Shown: positions 32,559 through 45,504 of the stretch, one piece after another
How positions within the stretch are numbered: position 1 is the stretch's first letter
Layout: every line of letters begins with the position of its first letter
Source of the DNA: Glandiceps talaboti
Taxonomy: Eukaryota > Hemichordata > Enteropneusta > Spengelidae
NCBI RefSeq assembly: GCF_964340395.1
Contig: NC_135568.1
Coordinates: 19,367,710 to 19,431,709, forward strand
Direction of reading: 5' to 3'
DNA: 64,000 bases
Made by a program: the position numbers and the translations under genes
Notes under the pieces: model-generated
The model's database searches: none
Seen by the model: only the letters and a program-made list of their open reading frames with translations
What the model was told of the DNA's origin: nothing

Positions 32559-32582
32559 CCAAAATGGCGGGTGGTGACGTCA
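32559..32582 (-). promoter_or_regulatory. CRE plus YY1-type promoter motif
   Basis: On the minus strand a perfect CRE (TGACGTCA, 32575-32582) is followed by CCGCCATTTTGG (32559-32570), the YY1 core-promoter motif often at or just after the start site. It lies 60-140 bp upstream of the 31737-32500 gene on the right strand. A TATA box is not evident. Confidence 0.55.
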
Positions 32583-34168
32583 CAAACTATCGCAATGTCT
32601 CATTTACCACGAGATTTTTTAGAGTTTTGAAACTGCAATCGTCTTTGGATATTTAGTTTGATGGAAACAACTTTAGCTTTTCTGAGAAAACTAATCAAAA
32701 ATTGTGATTGAAAAAAATCGATGTGCAAAGATTGAGATTAGAGTTATAAATTTGTAGAGAAAGAAAAGTTGGTTTTAACTTTTTCGTTAGCAACTTTGAT
32801 CATACACCATGTACTTTGAGTGTACCATTAATGTATACTTGAATATTAATTATGCAAATTAGCATGGATATTAATTAGCGTCCGGGACTACTCCCGGATG
32901 GGAGAACCCTGCACAAGACATTTGGGAAATAGTCTATTCTAGTCAGTTTCTACTAAAGGAAAGCTAATGGCTAATCATATTATTAGCTGCATGCTAAAAT
33001 TTTACCTTAATCAGATGGAGTTAAATCTTACCACCAGTTAAACAAGAAAGTAAGGCAGAAATTGTGTAATAAATATTTTGATTGCTTGGAGAGAAAAAAT
33101 TATTTGGTGAATTACAAGGAAAGATGGAAGTGATAACAAATTATGTACTTTAATAGGATTTTCAAGAATACATTTAAGTTTGAAGACTTTTACACATAAT
33201 GTAGAAATTTCTCTGGACAAATCGAGGCTAAGTGATCATAATTTGGGTATAGAAATGGGAAGAAAAAGTAAACCAAGATTACCTATGAAGGAAAGAGTTT
33301 TCACAGATACAAGAATAATGTGAGTTTCACTTGTTAGTTTCATGTAAGGAGCACAGATCTGATGGAATTATTTTGTTCCAGATTTGTAATTTCAATACTT
33401 CTTCTTTTTCCATTATCTCACACACAGAAAACGTCTTAACAATGAAAATGAAATACAATTATCTAGACCATCAATGCAGGTATTTTAAAGAAACACTGTT
33501 ATATGTTGTGCTCTCAGGTAGCTACATGCAACAGATAAAAGTTGCATGTATACAATGCATAATTGTTTATGCTCTTCAATTGTGAAGCTTGTAGTTTTTC
33601 AAATAGTCTTTTCATGAATTGTACCCTATCATACACTTTCTGCTAGTGTGTGTTGATGAGTAATATGTATAGTAACAATATGACTGATTGATTGGTTTCA
33701 ATGAACATCATATGGATATACTAAATACCCTGTGTGCTTAGTGACCTGAATAATGAAAACATTGACATAACAACTAGTAAATAAATCAAAATAATACAGT
33801 ATATTATAGTTGTACATTGCTAGTACATGAATCAGGGTAAAATACACATAGTATCACTTTTGCAGGCAACTTCACAAATCTGATTATCGTTTTCCTATAA
33901 AATGACAAAAAATGTATTTCTTTATTTGTTATCAGTGCATATTTTCATACATATTTAACACTGAAACATAATTTCAGAATAGGTAAATATCAAAGGAAAG
34001 CATGTATTTTTAACTCCAAAACATACTTATATGATTGTATGTCAACACCAAATATTTGCAATGTCAATGAAAATGGTTAAGTGTTGGAACCTGGATGAGT
34101 TGTTTTCGAATTCCTTACCTGGTTATTAAAATGGGATAATATATAGCAATATTTTATAAATGAACATT
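32583..34168. other. No convincing gene
   Basis: AT-rich. A GC-rich short hairpin occurs at 32880-32900 (TCCGGGACTACTCCCGGA). Short frames such as 33331-33585 have no support. Confidence 0.5.
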
Positions 34169-34240
34169 AAATTGGAGTGGGAGATATTACATTTAAAGAT
34201 TTTTAATAAATCTTTAATGTGTTATCTCCCACTCAAATTT
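34169..34240. repeat. Near-perfect 72-bp palindrome
   Basis: AAATTGGAGTGGGAGATATT at the left matches AATGTGTTATCTCCCACTCA and AATTT at the right in inverted order, with a short AT loop. Arms are about 33 bp with a few mismatches. It could be a tiny foldback element; no target duplication seen. Confidence 0.85.
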
Positions 34241-34984
34241 AAAAATGTCACATTTTGTCTGAGTTCACGGATTTGCATGTAAATACATAATTATGAAATA
34301 TCAATATTATGCAATGCAATCATACCTTACCTGGCCTGATTGCTTGTTGATGTACGTACAACTAGGTCTGGCTGTTTCCAGCTGATGAGTTGACAGCTTC
34401 AAGCTTCAGCTACATGATCCATGTAGGGTATAAACTAGTTGTTGGGACATTGAATTAATATTCAAAATATTCCATAAATATGAAAGGGACCATTGTCACG
34501 TCATGAAACTCAGTGTTATTTATTCAAGTAGTCCAAAATGTTCTCAAGCATGGCTATGACAATTGTGCTTTTACACATATTTTCCCATCACAGTTATCGG
34601 CATTTCATATTGCATTCTTTTCCCAAATCCCCGGTTTGCAAGGTAGTACAGAGTTCTCTCCGCGGAATCTTTCCAATTATAGCAATACATTTGTATATAC
34701 TTTCACCTTCTTTGCATATTGTATGTGGTATCCATGTTCTATCCATCCTTGTTCTGCGACCTCAGAGTCTAGCTGTGTTGATGATACATTTCATCAATGA
34801 TCAAGTCTAAAAATTATAAGATAGTTCCTCTTATGGGCAACAATTAAGTAATGGTTGTATATCTGATTTTCTTTGCAGGGAATTTTGAAACTCAATTATA
34901 TGAAATTACCTTCTGTTCACCCCTAAATCTCCAAGAGTGTATGCAATGTTTCGCCTGAAACACATATACATGTATGACTACACT
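34241..34984. other. No convincing gene
   Basis: Overlapping frames at 34513-34810 in two phases have no recognised motif. Confidence 0.5.
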
Positions 34985-35040
34985 TTACTTCCGGGTTTGC
35001 TTCGTGCGTGCGCATTACGTTTGTCAAGCATCTGGGGGCG
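34985..35040. promoter_or_regulatory. CpG-containing patch with an ETS-type site
   Basis: ACTTCCGGGTTTGC (minus strand CCCGGAAGT) is followed by CGTGCGTGCGCATTACG. ETS sites in CpG-rich patches are common in animal core promoters, but no gene on either side is secure. Confidence 0.3.
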
Positions 35041-35057
35041 AGACCAGTGTATTTATC

Positions 35058-35451
35058 TTAATCTAGTCTAGAAAGGGTGAGATGGACTAATCCTGCTATC
35101 CTGTAAACTTGTTGGGCATAAGTACAATAGACATCAGAGTGGCGTACATTGTTAATAAAATATTCACCTTCACCTTTTCTGTCTTCAGGCAGGGAAGTAG
35201 AACCCCAGTTCCATGATTCAGGCATTCGGACATGCATCTCACTATAAATTTCGGAGTGTGTTTCACATAACATTACCACTCTTGTATGCCGCTAAACTTT
35301 CTGTCTTTATGTAAGCCAAAAATAAGTAGTCTTTCTCGTATTTTGTAGACAACGCGGTGAAAATTACAAGAGTATTTGTTGTCGTCTGATAAAATTGTCG
35401 TCGCCTGACCTCTAGCTCTGGACGGTGTCCAATCCATGACAAAATTACCAA
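35058..35451 (-). pseudogene. Possible coding remnant with shifting frames
   Basis: All three minus-strand frames are open in parts. One reads RARGQATTILSDDNKYSCNF over 35300-35440; another reads CETHSEIYSEMHVRMPESW and continues with DVYCTYAQQVYR over 35085-35275. Both look protein-like but are in different phases, which would fit a decayed exon. Adjacent weak promoter motifs at 34985 do not point clearly at it. Not recognised. Confidence 0.25.
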
Positions 35452-35539
35452 CTCCTCATTTTGCTATTCTTATTTCAATTTTACAACTCAACTTTCTATT
35501 TTTTAATTTAGTATTCTATTTTCCATGTTTAATTCTGTA

Positions 35540-36690
35540 TTCTATTGTACTATCAAATGTAGACGAATAATAAAAAGTAAGTACTCTATAGAAGACACTT
35601 AACACTCTTAGCCGTCAAATGTAGGTGATGTACACTTGATATCTTGTAGATGTAATAGAAATTGCCTTGAATGACAGCCACAAAAGCCAGACGATAGTAC
35701 TTTCAGTTGGTCATTATATGTATAGACTATTTATAGAACTTACGGTATATTTTATTTCATTTATTTCATTCATCTAGATTAACTGGTATATACCGAGTAC
35801 CGTTATGATATGGCAAGTTGGGCAAAAAAGTCCCCTGAACGTTAGATCCTTGATATTTTTATTGTCCATTCCTAATCCCAATGATATGATGTACATGATT
35901 GGTAGAACTTCACTGAGCTCTGTTGAAATGTGGCGCATGAAATATTGAATCTAACGTCCATATTATCTAGTCAATGCTAGGGGTATCATTGCTGCCAAGC
36001 AATTCTTTGTCGCTTCCTTTGCGTTGCCATACATACCCTTTTATATACAAGAGGACACAGTTTTTCCTTTATTTTTATTTATTACTTTTATTAATTATTT
36101 TTGGGGGAGGGGGGGGGGCAAGTTTAATACACACACTCACAATGCTTGACTGCCAATAGTGAGGAGTTATGAGGGTATGGTGCCATTGTAACTCTCAAAC
36201 ATGGAAACTTAATATATAGTTTGTGTTGGTGTTGGTGTAAAAATAACTTGAATATGACACAGGGTGAAGATGATGAATGCAGTTGGAGATGCGGGAAGGA
36301 TGGCGAATGTAGATGAAAACACAGCAAAGATGACGAATGCAAACAGAGATGCGGTGAAAATGGAGACAGTGGTGGAAGTGCAAAATTTGTGTCTGTGGAT
36401 GTTAGGTATGAGAGAAAGTCCATAGCCAGGCAAGTGAAAATAATCCAAACTACCGACCCACTGACCTAACCTAACCTGAGGACAACCCAAAATGAGAAGA
36501 ATGAGAAAAAAGATGAACTGTTTGTGTATATGTAATATGTGGTCATGCGTAGTGATGGCAAAAAAGGACTGAGGCGTGAGGTAGTTGATGGCGATGATGA
36601 TGACAATACGGGTAGTATTTGAAATGTGTAGGTTGGAGAGGGGGTTATAAGAACAACAGTCACTCACTCATTCATTCATTCATTCATACT
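35540..36690. repeat. Repeat block C (partial copy of blocks A and B)
   Basis: Matches block A from about 7583 to 8985, for example GTAGATGAAC-AAAAAGT, GTAGGTGATGTACACTTGATAT, and TCCATATTATCTAGTCAATG. It is more diverged from A and B than they are from each other and stops just before the 51-bp array, after an (ATTC)n tract at 36670. Confidence 0.75.
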
Positions 36691-39600
36691 TAGAAAAGTA
36701 AAAGCATTTTAATTTCACAAGATTTTGATAATCATTTTCTTTGGCCTTTGTAACCATCTTGGGTTTTGTTATAGTTCCATGCTAATACTGGGTGCTAGTA
36801 TTCAATTCCCACATGTCTTGCAATAGTGCTATTACAGGGTGCTAGTATTCAATTCCCACATGTCTTGCAATAGTGCTATTACAGGGTGCTAGTATTCAAT
36901 TCCCACATGTCTTGCAATAGTGCTATTACTGGGTGCTAGTATTCAATTCCCACATTTCTTGCAATAGTGCTATTTCATACTGAGTGCTAGTATTCAATTC
37001 CCACATTTCTTGCAATAGTGCTATTTAAATAACGGGTGCTAGTATTCAATTCCCACATGTCTTGCAATAGGGCTATTTAATACTGGGTGCTAGTATTCAA
37101 TTCCCACATTTCTTGCAATAGTGCTATTTCATACTGGGTGCTAGTATTCAATTACCACATGTCTTGCAATAGTGCTATTACAGGGTGCTAGTATTCAATT
37201 CCCACATGTCTTGCAATAGTGCTATTTCATACTGAGTGCTAGTATTCAATTCCCACATTTCTTGCAATAGTGCTATTTAAATAACGGGTGCTAGTATTCA
37301 ATTCCCACATGTCTTGCAATAGGGCTATTTAATACCGGGTGCTAGTATTCAATTCCCACATTTCTTGCAATAGTGCTATTTAATAACGGGTGCTAGTATT
37401 CAATTCCTACATTTCTTGCAATAGTGCTATTTCATACTGGGTGCTAGTATTCAATTCCCTCATATCTTGCAATAGTGCTACTTAATACCGGGTGCTTGTA
37501 TTCAATTCCCACATTTCTTGCAATAGGGCTATTTAATACTTGGTGCTAGTATTCAATTCCCACATTTCTTGAAATAGTGCTATTTAATACCGGGTGCTTG
37601 TATTCAATTCCCTCATTTCTTGCAATAGTGCTATTTAATACCGAGTGCTTGTATTCAATATCCACATTTCTTGCAATAGGGCTATTTCATACTGGGTGCT
37701 TGTATTCAATTCCCACATTTCTTGTAATAGTGCTATTTAATACCGGGTGCTAGTATTCAATTCCCACATTTCTTGCAATAGTGCTATTTAATACCGGGTG
37801 CTAGTATTCAATTCCCACATTTCTTGCAATAGTGCTATTTAATAAGGGATGCTAGTATTCAATTCCCACATTTCTTGCAATAGTGCTATTTAATACCGGG
37901 TGCTTGTATTCAATTCCCACATTTCTTGCAATAGGGCTATTTAATACTTGGTGCTAGTATTCAATTCCCACATTTCTTGCAATAGTGCTATTTCATACCG
38001 GGTGCTTGTATTCAATTCCCTCATTTCTTGCAATAGTGCTATTTAATACCGAGTGCTTGTATTCAATTCCCACATTTCTTGCAATAGGGCTATTTAATAA
38101 TGGATGCTTGTATTCAATTCCCTCATTTCTTGCAATAGTGCTATTTAATACCGGGTGCTAGTATTCAATTCCCACATTTCTTGCAATAGTGCTATTTAAT
38201 ACCGGGTGCTTGTATTCAATTCCCTCATTTCTTGCAATAGTGCTATTTAATACCGGGTGCTAGTATTCAATTCCCTCATTTCTTGCAATAGGGCTATTTA
38301 ATACCGAGTGCTTGTATTCAATATCCACATTTCTTGCAATAGTGCTATTTAATACCGGGTGCTTGTATTCAATTCCCTCATTTCTTGCAATAGTGCTATT
38401 TAATACCGGGTGCTAGTATTCAATTCCCTCATTTCTTGCAATAGGGCTATTTAATACCGGGTGCTAGTATTCAATTCCCACATTTCTTGCAATAGTGCTA
38501 TTTAATACCGGGTGCTTGTATTCAATTCCCTCATTTCTTGCAATAGTGCTATTTAATACCGGGTGCTAGTATTCAATTCCCTCATTTCTTGCAATAGTGC
38601 TATTTAATACCGGGTGCTAGTATTCAATTCCCTCATTTCTTGCAATAGAGCTATTTAATACCGGGTGCTAGTATTCAATTCCCACATTTCTTGCAATAGA
38701 GCTATTTAATACCGGGTGCTAGTATTCAATTCCCTCATTTCTTGCAATAGAGCTATTTAATACCGGATGCTTGTATTCAATATCCACATTTCTTGCAATA
38801 GGGCTATTTAATACCGGGTGCTAGTATTCAATTCCCACATTTCTTGCAATAGGGCTATTTAATACCGGGTGCTTGTATTCAATTCCCACATTTCTTGCAA
38901 TAGGGCTATTTAATACCGAGTGCTAGTATTCAATTCCCACATTTCTTGCAATAGGGCTATTTAATACCGAGTGCTAGTATTCAATTCCCTCATTTCTTGC
39001 AATAGTGCTATTTAATAATGGATGCTAGTATTCAATATCCACATTTCTTGCAATAGTGCTACTTAATAACGGGTGCTAGTATTCAATTCCCACCTTTCTT
39101 GCAATAGGGCTATTTAATACCGAGTGCTAGTATTCAATTCCCACATTTCTTGCAATAGGGCTATTTAATACCGGGTGCTTGTATTCAATTCCCACATTTC
39201 TTGCAATAGGGCTATTTCATACCGGGTGCTTGTATTCAATTCCCTCATTTCTTGCAATAGGGCTATTTAATAATGGATGCTAGTATTCAATATCCACATT
39301 TCTTGCAATAGGGCTATTTAATACCGGGTGCTAGTATTCAATTCCCACCTTTCTTGCAATAGTGCTATTTAATACCGGGTGCTTGTATTCAATATCCACA
39401 TTTCTTGCAATAGTGCTATTTAATAATGGATGCTAGTATTCAATTCCCTCATTTCTTGCAATAGGGCTATTTAATAATGGATGCTTGTATTCAATTCCCA
39501 CATTTCTTGCAATAGTACTATTTCATACCGGGTGCTTGTATTCAATATCCACATTTCTTGCAATAGGGCTATTTAATAATGGATGCTAGTATTCAATTCC

Positions 39601-42600
39601 CACATTTCTTGCAATAGGGCTATTTAATAATGGATGCTAGTATTCAATTCCCACATTTCTTGCAATAGTGCTATTTAATACCTGGTGCTTGTATTCAATT
39701 CCCACATTTCTTGCAATAGGGCTATTTAATACCGGGTGCTTGTATTCAATTCCCACATTTCTTGCAATAGTGCTATTTAATACCGGGTGCTTGTATTCAA
39801 TATCCACATTTCTTGTAATAGTGCTATTTAATAATAGATGCTAGTATTCAATTCCCACATTTCTTGCAATAGGGCTATTTAATAATGGATGCTAGTATTC
39901 AATTCCCACATTTCTTGCAATAGTGCTATTTAATACCGGGTGCTAGTATTCAATTCCCACATTTCTTGCAATAGGGCTATTTAATAATGGATGCTTGTAT
40001 TCAATTCCCTCATTTCTTGCAATAGGGCTATTTAATACCGGGTGCTAGTATTCAATTCCCACATTTCTTGCAATAGTGCTATTTAATAATGGATGCTTGT
40101 ATTCAATTCCCACATTTCTTGCAATAGTGCTATTTAATACCGGGTGCTAGTATTCAATTCCCACATTTCTTGCAATAGGGCTATTTAATAATGGATGCTA
40201 GTATTCAATTCCCACATTTCTTGCAATAGGGCTATTTAATACTGGGTGCTTGTATTCAATTCCCACATTTCTTGCAATAGTGCTATTTAATACCGAGTGC
40301 TAGTATTCAATATCCACATTTCTTGCAATAGGGCTATTTAATAATGGATGCTAGTATTCAATTCCCACATTTCTTGCAATAGGGCTATTTAATAATGGAT
40401 GCTAGTATTCAATTCCCACATTTCTTGCAATAGTGCTATTTAATACCGGGTGCTAGTATTCAATTCCCTCATTTCTTGCAATAGGGCTATTTAATACCGG
40501 GTGCTAGTATTCAATTCCCACATTTCTTGCAATAGTGCTATTTAATACCGGGTGCTAGTATTCAATTCCCACATTTCTTGCAATAGGGCTATTTAATACC
40601 GGGTGCTAGTATTCAATTCCCACATTTCTTGCAATAGGGCTATTTAATAATGGATGCTAGTATTCAATTCCCACATTTCTTGCAATAGTGCTATTTAATA
40701 ATGGATGCTTGTATTCAATTCCCACATTTCTTGCAATAGTGCTATTTAATAATGGATGCTTGTATTCAATTCCCACATTTCTTGCAATAGTGCTATTTAA
40801 TAATGGATGCTTGTATTCAATTCCCACATTTCTTGCAATAGTGCTATTTAATACCGGGTGCTAGTATTCAATTCCCACATTTCTTGCAATAGTGCTATTT
40901 AATACCGGGTGCTAGTATTCAATTCCCTCATTTCTTGCAATAGTGCTATTTAATACCGGGTGCTAGTATTCAATATCCACATTTCTTGCAATAGTGCTAT
41001 TTAATAATGGATGCTTGTATTCAATTCCCACATTTCTTGCAATAGTGCTATTTAATACCGGGTGCTAGTATTCAATTCCCTCATTTCTTGCAATAGTGCT
41101 ATTTAATACCGGGTGCTAGTATTCAATATCCACATTTCTTGCAATAGTGCTATTTAATACCAGGTGCTAGTATTCAATTCCCTCATTTCTTGCAATAGGG
41201 CTATTTAATACTGGGTGCTAGTATTCAATTCCCACATTTCTTGCAATAGGGCTATTTAATACTGGGTGCTTGTATTCAATATCCACATTTCTTGCAATAG
41301 GGCTATTTAATAATGGATGCTAGTATTCAATTCCCACATTTCTTGCAATAGTGCTATTTAATACCGGGTGCTTGTATTCAATATCCACATTTCTTGCAAT
41401 AGGGCTATTTAATACCGGGTGCTTGTATTCAATTCCCACATTTCTTGCAATAGGGCTATTTAATAATGGATGCTAGTATTCAATTCCCTCATTTCTTGCA
41501 ATAGTGCTATTTAATACCGGGTGCTAGTATTCAATATCCACATTTCTTGCAATAGTGCTATTTAATACCGGGTGCTTGTATTCAATTCCCACATTTCTTG
41601 CAATAGGGCTATTTAATAATGGATGCTAGTATTCAATTCCCTCATTTCTTGCAATAGGGCTATTTAATACCGAGTGCTTGTATTCAATATCCACATTTCT
41701 TGCAATAGGGCTATTTCATACTGGGTGCTAGTATTCAATTCCTACATTTCTTGCAATAGGGCTATTTAATAATGGATGCTTGTATTCAATTCCCACATTT
41801 CTTGCAATAGTGCTATTTAATACCGAGTGCTAGTATTCAATTCCCACATTTCTTGCAATAGTGCTATTTAATACCGAGTGCTTGTATTCAATTCCCACAT
41901 TTCTTGCAATAGTGCTATTTAATACCGAGTGCTTGTATTCAATTCCCTCATTTCTTGCAATAGGGCTATTTAATAATGGATGCTTGTATTCAATTCCCAC
42001 ATTTCTTGCAATAGTGCTATTTAATACCGGGTGCTTGTATTCAATTCCCACATTTCTTGCAATAGGGCTATTTAATAATGGATGCTTGTATTCAATTCCC
42101 ACATTTCTTGCAATAGGGCTATTTAATACCGGGTGCTTGTATTCAATTCCCACATTTCTTGCAATAGGGCTATTTAATAATGGATGCTTGTATTCAATTC
42201 CCACATTTCTTGCAATAGTGCTATTTAATACCGGGTGCTTGTATTCAATTCCCACATTTCTTGCAATAGGGCTATTTAATAATGGATGCTTGTATTCAAT
42301 TCCCACATTTCTTGCAATAGGGCTATTTAATACCGAGTGCTTGTATTCAATATCCACATTTCTTGCAATAGGGCTATTTAATAATGGATGCTTGTATTCA
42401 ATTCCCACATTTCTTGCAATAGTGCTATTTAATACCGAGTGCTAGTATTCAATTCCCACATTTCTTGCAATAGTGCTATTTAATACCGGGTGCTTGTATT
42501 CAATATCCACATTTCTTGCAATAGGGCTATTTAATAATGGATGCTTGTATTCAATTCCCACATTTCTTGCAATAGTGCTATTTAATACTTGGTGCTAGTA

Positions 42601-42744
42601 TTCAATTCCCACATTTCTTGCAATAGTGCTATTTAATACTTGGTGCTAGTATTCAATTCCCACATTTCTTGCAATAGGGCTATTTAATACCGAGTGCTAG
42701 TATTCAATTCCCACATTTCTTGCAATAGGGCTATTTAATACCGA

Positions 42745-44715
42745 GTGCTAGTATTCAATTCCCACATTTCTTGCAATAGTGCTATTTAATACCGGGTGCT
42801 AGTATTCAATTCCCACATTTCTTGCAATAGGGCTATTTAATACCGAGTGCTAGTATTCAATTCCCTCATTTCTTGCAATAGTGCTATTTAATACCGGGTG
42901 CTTGTATTCAATTCCCATATTTCTTGCAATAGGGCTATTTAATACCGGGTGCTAGTATTCAATTCCCTCATTTCTTGCAATAGGGCTATTTAATACCGAG
43001 TGCTAGTATTCAATTCCCTCATTTCTTGCAATAGGGCTATTTAATACCGGGTGCTTGTATTCAATTCCCAGATTTCTTGCAATAGTGCTATTTAATATCG
43101 GGTGCTTGTATTCAATTCCCAGATTTCTTGCAATAGTGCTATTTAATATCGGGTGCCAGTATTCAATTCCCTCATTTCTTGCAATAGTGCTATTTCATAC
43201 TGGGTGCTAGTATTCAATTCCCACATTTCTTGCAATAGGGCTATTTAAAACCGGGTGCTAGTATTCAATTCCCACATTTCTTGTAATAGTGCTATTTAAT
43301 ACCGGGTGCTAGTTTTCAATTCCCACATTTCTTGCAATAGTGCTATTTAATGCCGGGTGCTAGTATTCAATTCCCACATTTCCGCAATAGTGCTATTTAA
43401 TACCAGGTGCTAGTATTCAATTCCCACATTTCTTGCTATAGTGCTATTTAATAATGGATGCTAGTATTCAATTCCCACATTTCTTGCAATAGTGCTACTT
43501 AATAACGGGTGCTAGTATTCAATTCCCACATTTCTTGCAATAGGGCTATTTAAAACCGGGTGCTTGTATTCAATTCCCACATTTCCGCAATAGTGCTATT
43601 TAATACCGGGTGCTAGTATTCCATTCCCACATTTCTTGCAATAGTGCTATTTAATAATGGATGCTAGTATTCAATTCCCACATTTCTTGCAATAGTGCTA
43701 CTTAATAACGGGTGCTATAGTATTCAATTCCCACATTTCTTGCAATAGTGCTATTTAATACCGGGTGCTAGTATTCAATTCCCACATTTCTTGCAATAGG
43801 GCTATTTAATACCGAGTGCTAGTATTCAATTCCCTCATTTCTTGCAATAGTGCTATTTAATACCGGGTGCTTGTATTCAATTCCCATATTTCTTGCAATA
43901 GGGCTATTTAATACCGGGTGCTAGTATTCAATTCCCTCATTTCTTGCAATAGGGCTATTTAATACCGAGTGCTAGTATTCAATTCCCTCATTTCTTGCAA
44001 TAGGGCTATTTAATACCGGGTGCTTGTATTCAATTCCCAGATTTCTTGCAATAGTGCTATTTAATATCGGGTGCTTGTATTCAATTCCCAGATTTCTTGC
44101 AATAGTGCTATTTAATATCGGGTGCCAGTATTCAATTCCCTCATTTCTTGCAATAGTGCTATTTCATACTGGGTGCTAGTATTCAATTCCCACATTTCTT
44201 GCAATAGGGCTATTTAAAACCGGGTGCTAGTATTCAATTCCCACATTTCTTGTAATAGTGCTATTTAATACCGGGTGCTAGTTTTCAATTCCCACATTTC
44301 TTGCAATAGTGCTATTTAATGCCGGGTGCTAGTATTCAATTCCCACATTTCCGCAATAGTGCTATTTAATACCAGGTGCTAGTATTCAATTCCCACATTT
44401 CTTGCTATAGTGCTATTTAATAATGGATGCTAGTATTCAATTCCCACATTTCTTGCAATAGTGCTACTTAATAACGGGTGCTAGTATTCAATTCCCACAT
44501 TTCTTGCAATAGGGCTATTTAAAACCGGGTGCTTGTATTCAATTCCCACATTTCCGCAATAGTGCTATTTAATACCGGGTGCTAGTATTCCATTCCCACA
44601 TTTCTTGCAATAGTGCTATTTAATAATGGATGCTAGTATTCAATTCCCACATTTCTTGCAATAGTGCTACTTAATAACGGGTGCTATAGTATTCAATTCC
44701 CACATTTCTTGCAAT
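42745..44715. repeat. Higher-order repeat, 969-bp period, two copies
   Basis: Rare variants recur at exactly 969 bp: GGGTGCCAG at 43151 and 44120, GGTGCTATAG at 43711 and 44680, and the CATTTCCGCAATAG units. 969 is 19 units of 51 bp. The copies look identical where I compared them. Confidence 0.92.
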
Positions 44716-45504
44716 AGGGCTATTTAATACCGGGTGCTTGTATTCAATATCCACATTTCTTGCAATAGGGCTATTTAATAATGGATGCTTGTATTCAATT
44801 CCCACATTTCTTGCAATAGTGCTATTTAATACTGGGTGCTAGTATTCAATTCCCACATTTCTTGCAATAGGGCTATTTAATACCGGGTACCAGTATTCAA
44901 TTCCTACATTTCTTGCAATAGTGCTATTTCTTCATACTGGGTGCTAGTATTCAATTCCCACATTTCTTGCAATAGGGCTATTTAATACCGGGTGCTTGTA
45001 TTCAATTCCCACATTTCTTGCAATAGCGCTATTTAATACTGGGTGCTAGTATTCAATTCCCACATTTCTTGCAATAGTGCTATTTCATACTGGGTGCTAG
45101 TATTCAATTCCCATATTTCTTGCAATAGGGCTATTTAATACCGAATGCTAGTATTCAATTCCCACATTTCTTGCAATAGGGCTATTTAATACCGGGTGCT
45201 AGTATTCAATTCCCACATTTCTTGCAATAGGGCTATTTAATACCGGGTGCTAGTATTCAATTCCCACATTTCTTGCAATAGTGCTATTTAATAATGGATC
45301 CTAGTATTCAATTCCCACATTTCTTGCAATAGTGCTACTTAATAACGGGTGGTAGTATTCAATTCCCACATTTCTTGCAATAGTGCTATTTAATACTGGG
45401 TGCTTGTATTCAATTCCCACATTTCTTGCAATAGTGCTATTTAATAATGGATGCTAGTATTCAATTCCCACATTTCTTGCAATAGTGCTACTTAATAACG
45501 GGTG

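Noticed and set aside
32872-32915. 5S rRNA-like fragment (GGATGGGAGA phrase near a TCCGGGACTACTCCCGGA hairpin)
   Set aside because: Only about ten bases resemble the 5S internal control region and the rest of the gene is absent.
36209-36667. 152-codon hydrophobic frame on the minus strand of block C
   Set aside because: The homologous stretches of A and B are interrupted in different frames, and the composition follows a GATGATG/GGAGATG-type repeat.
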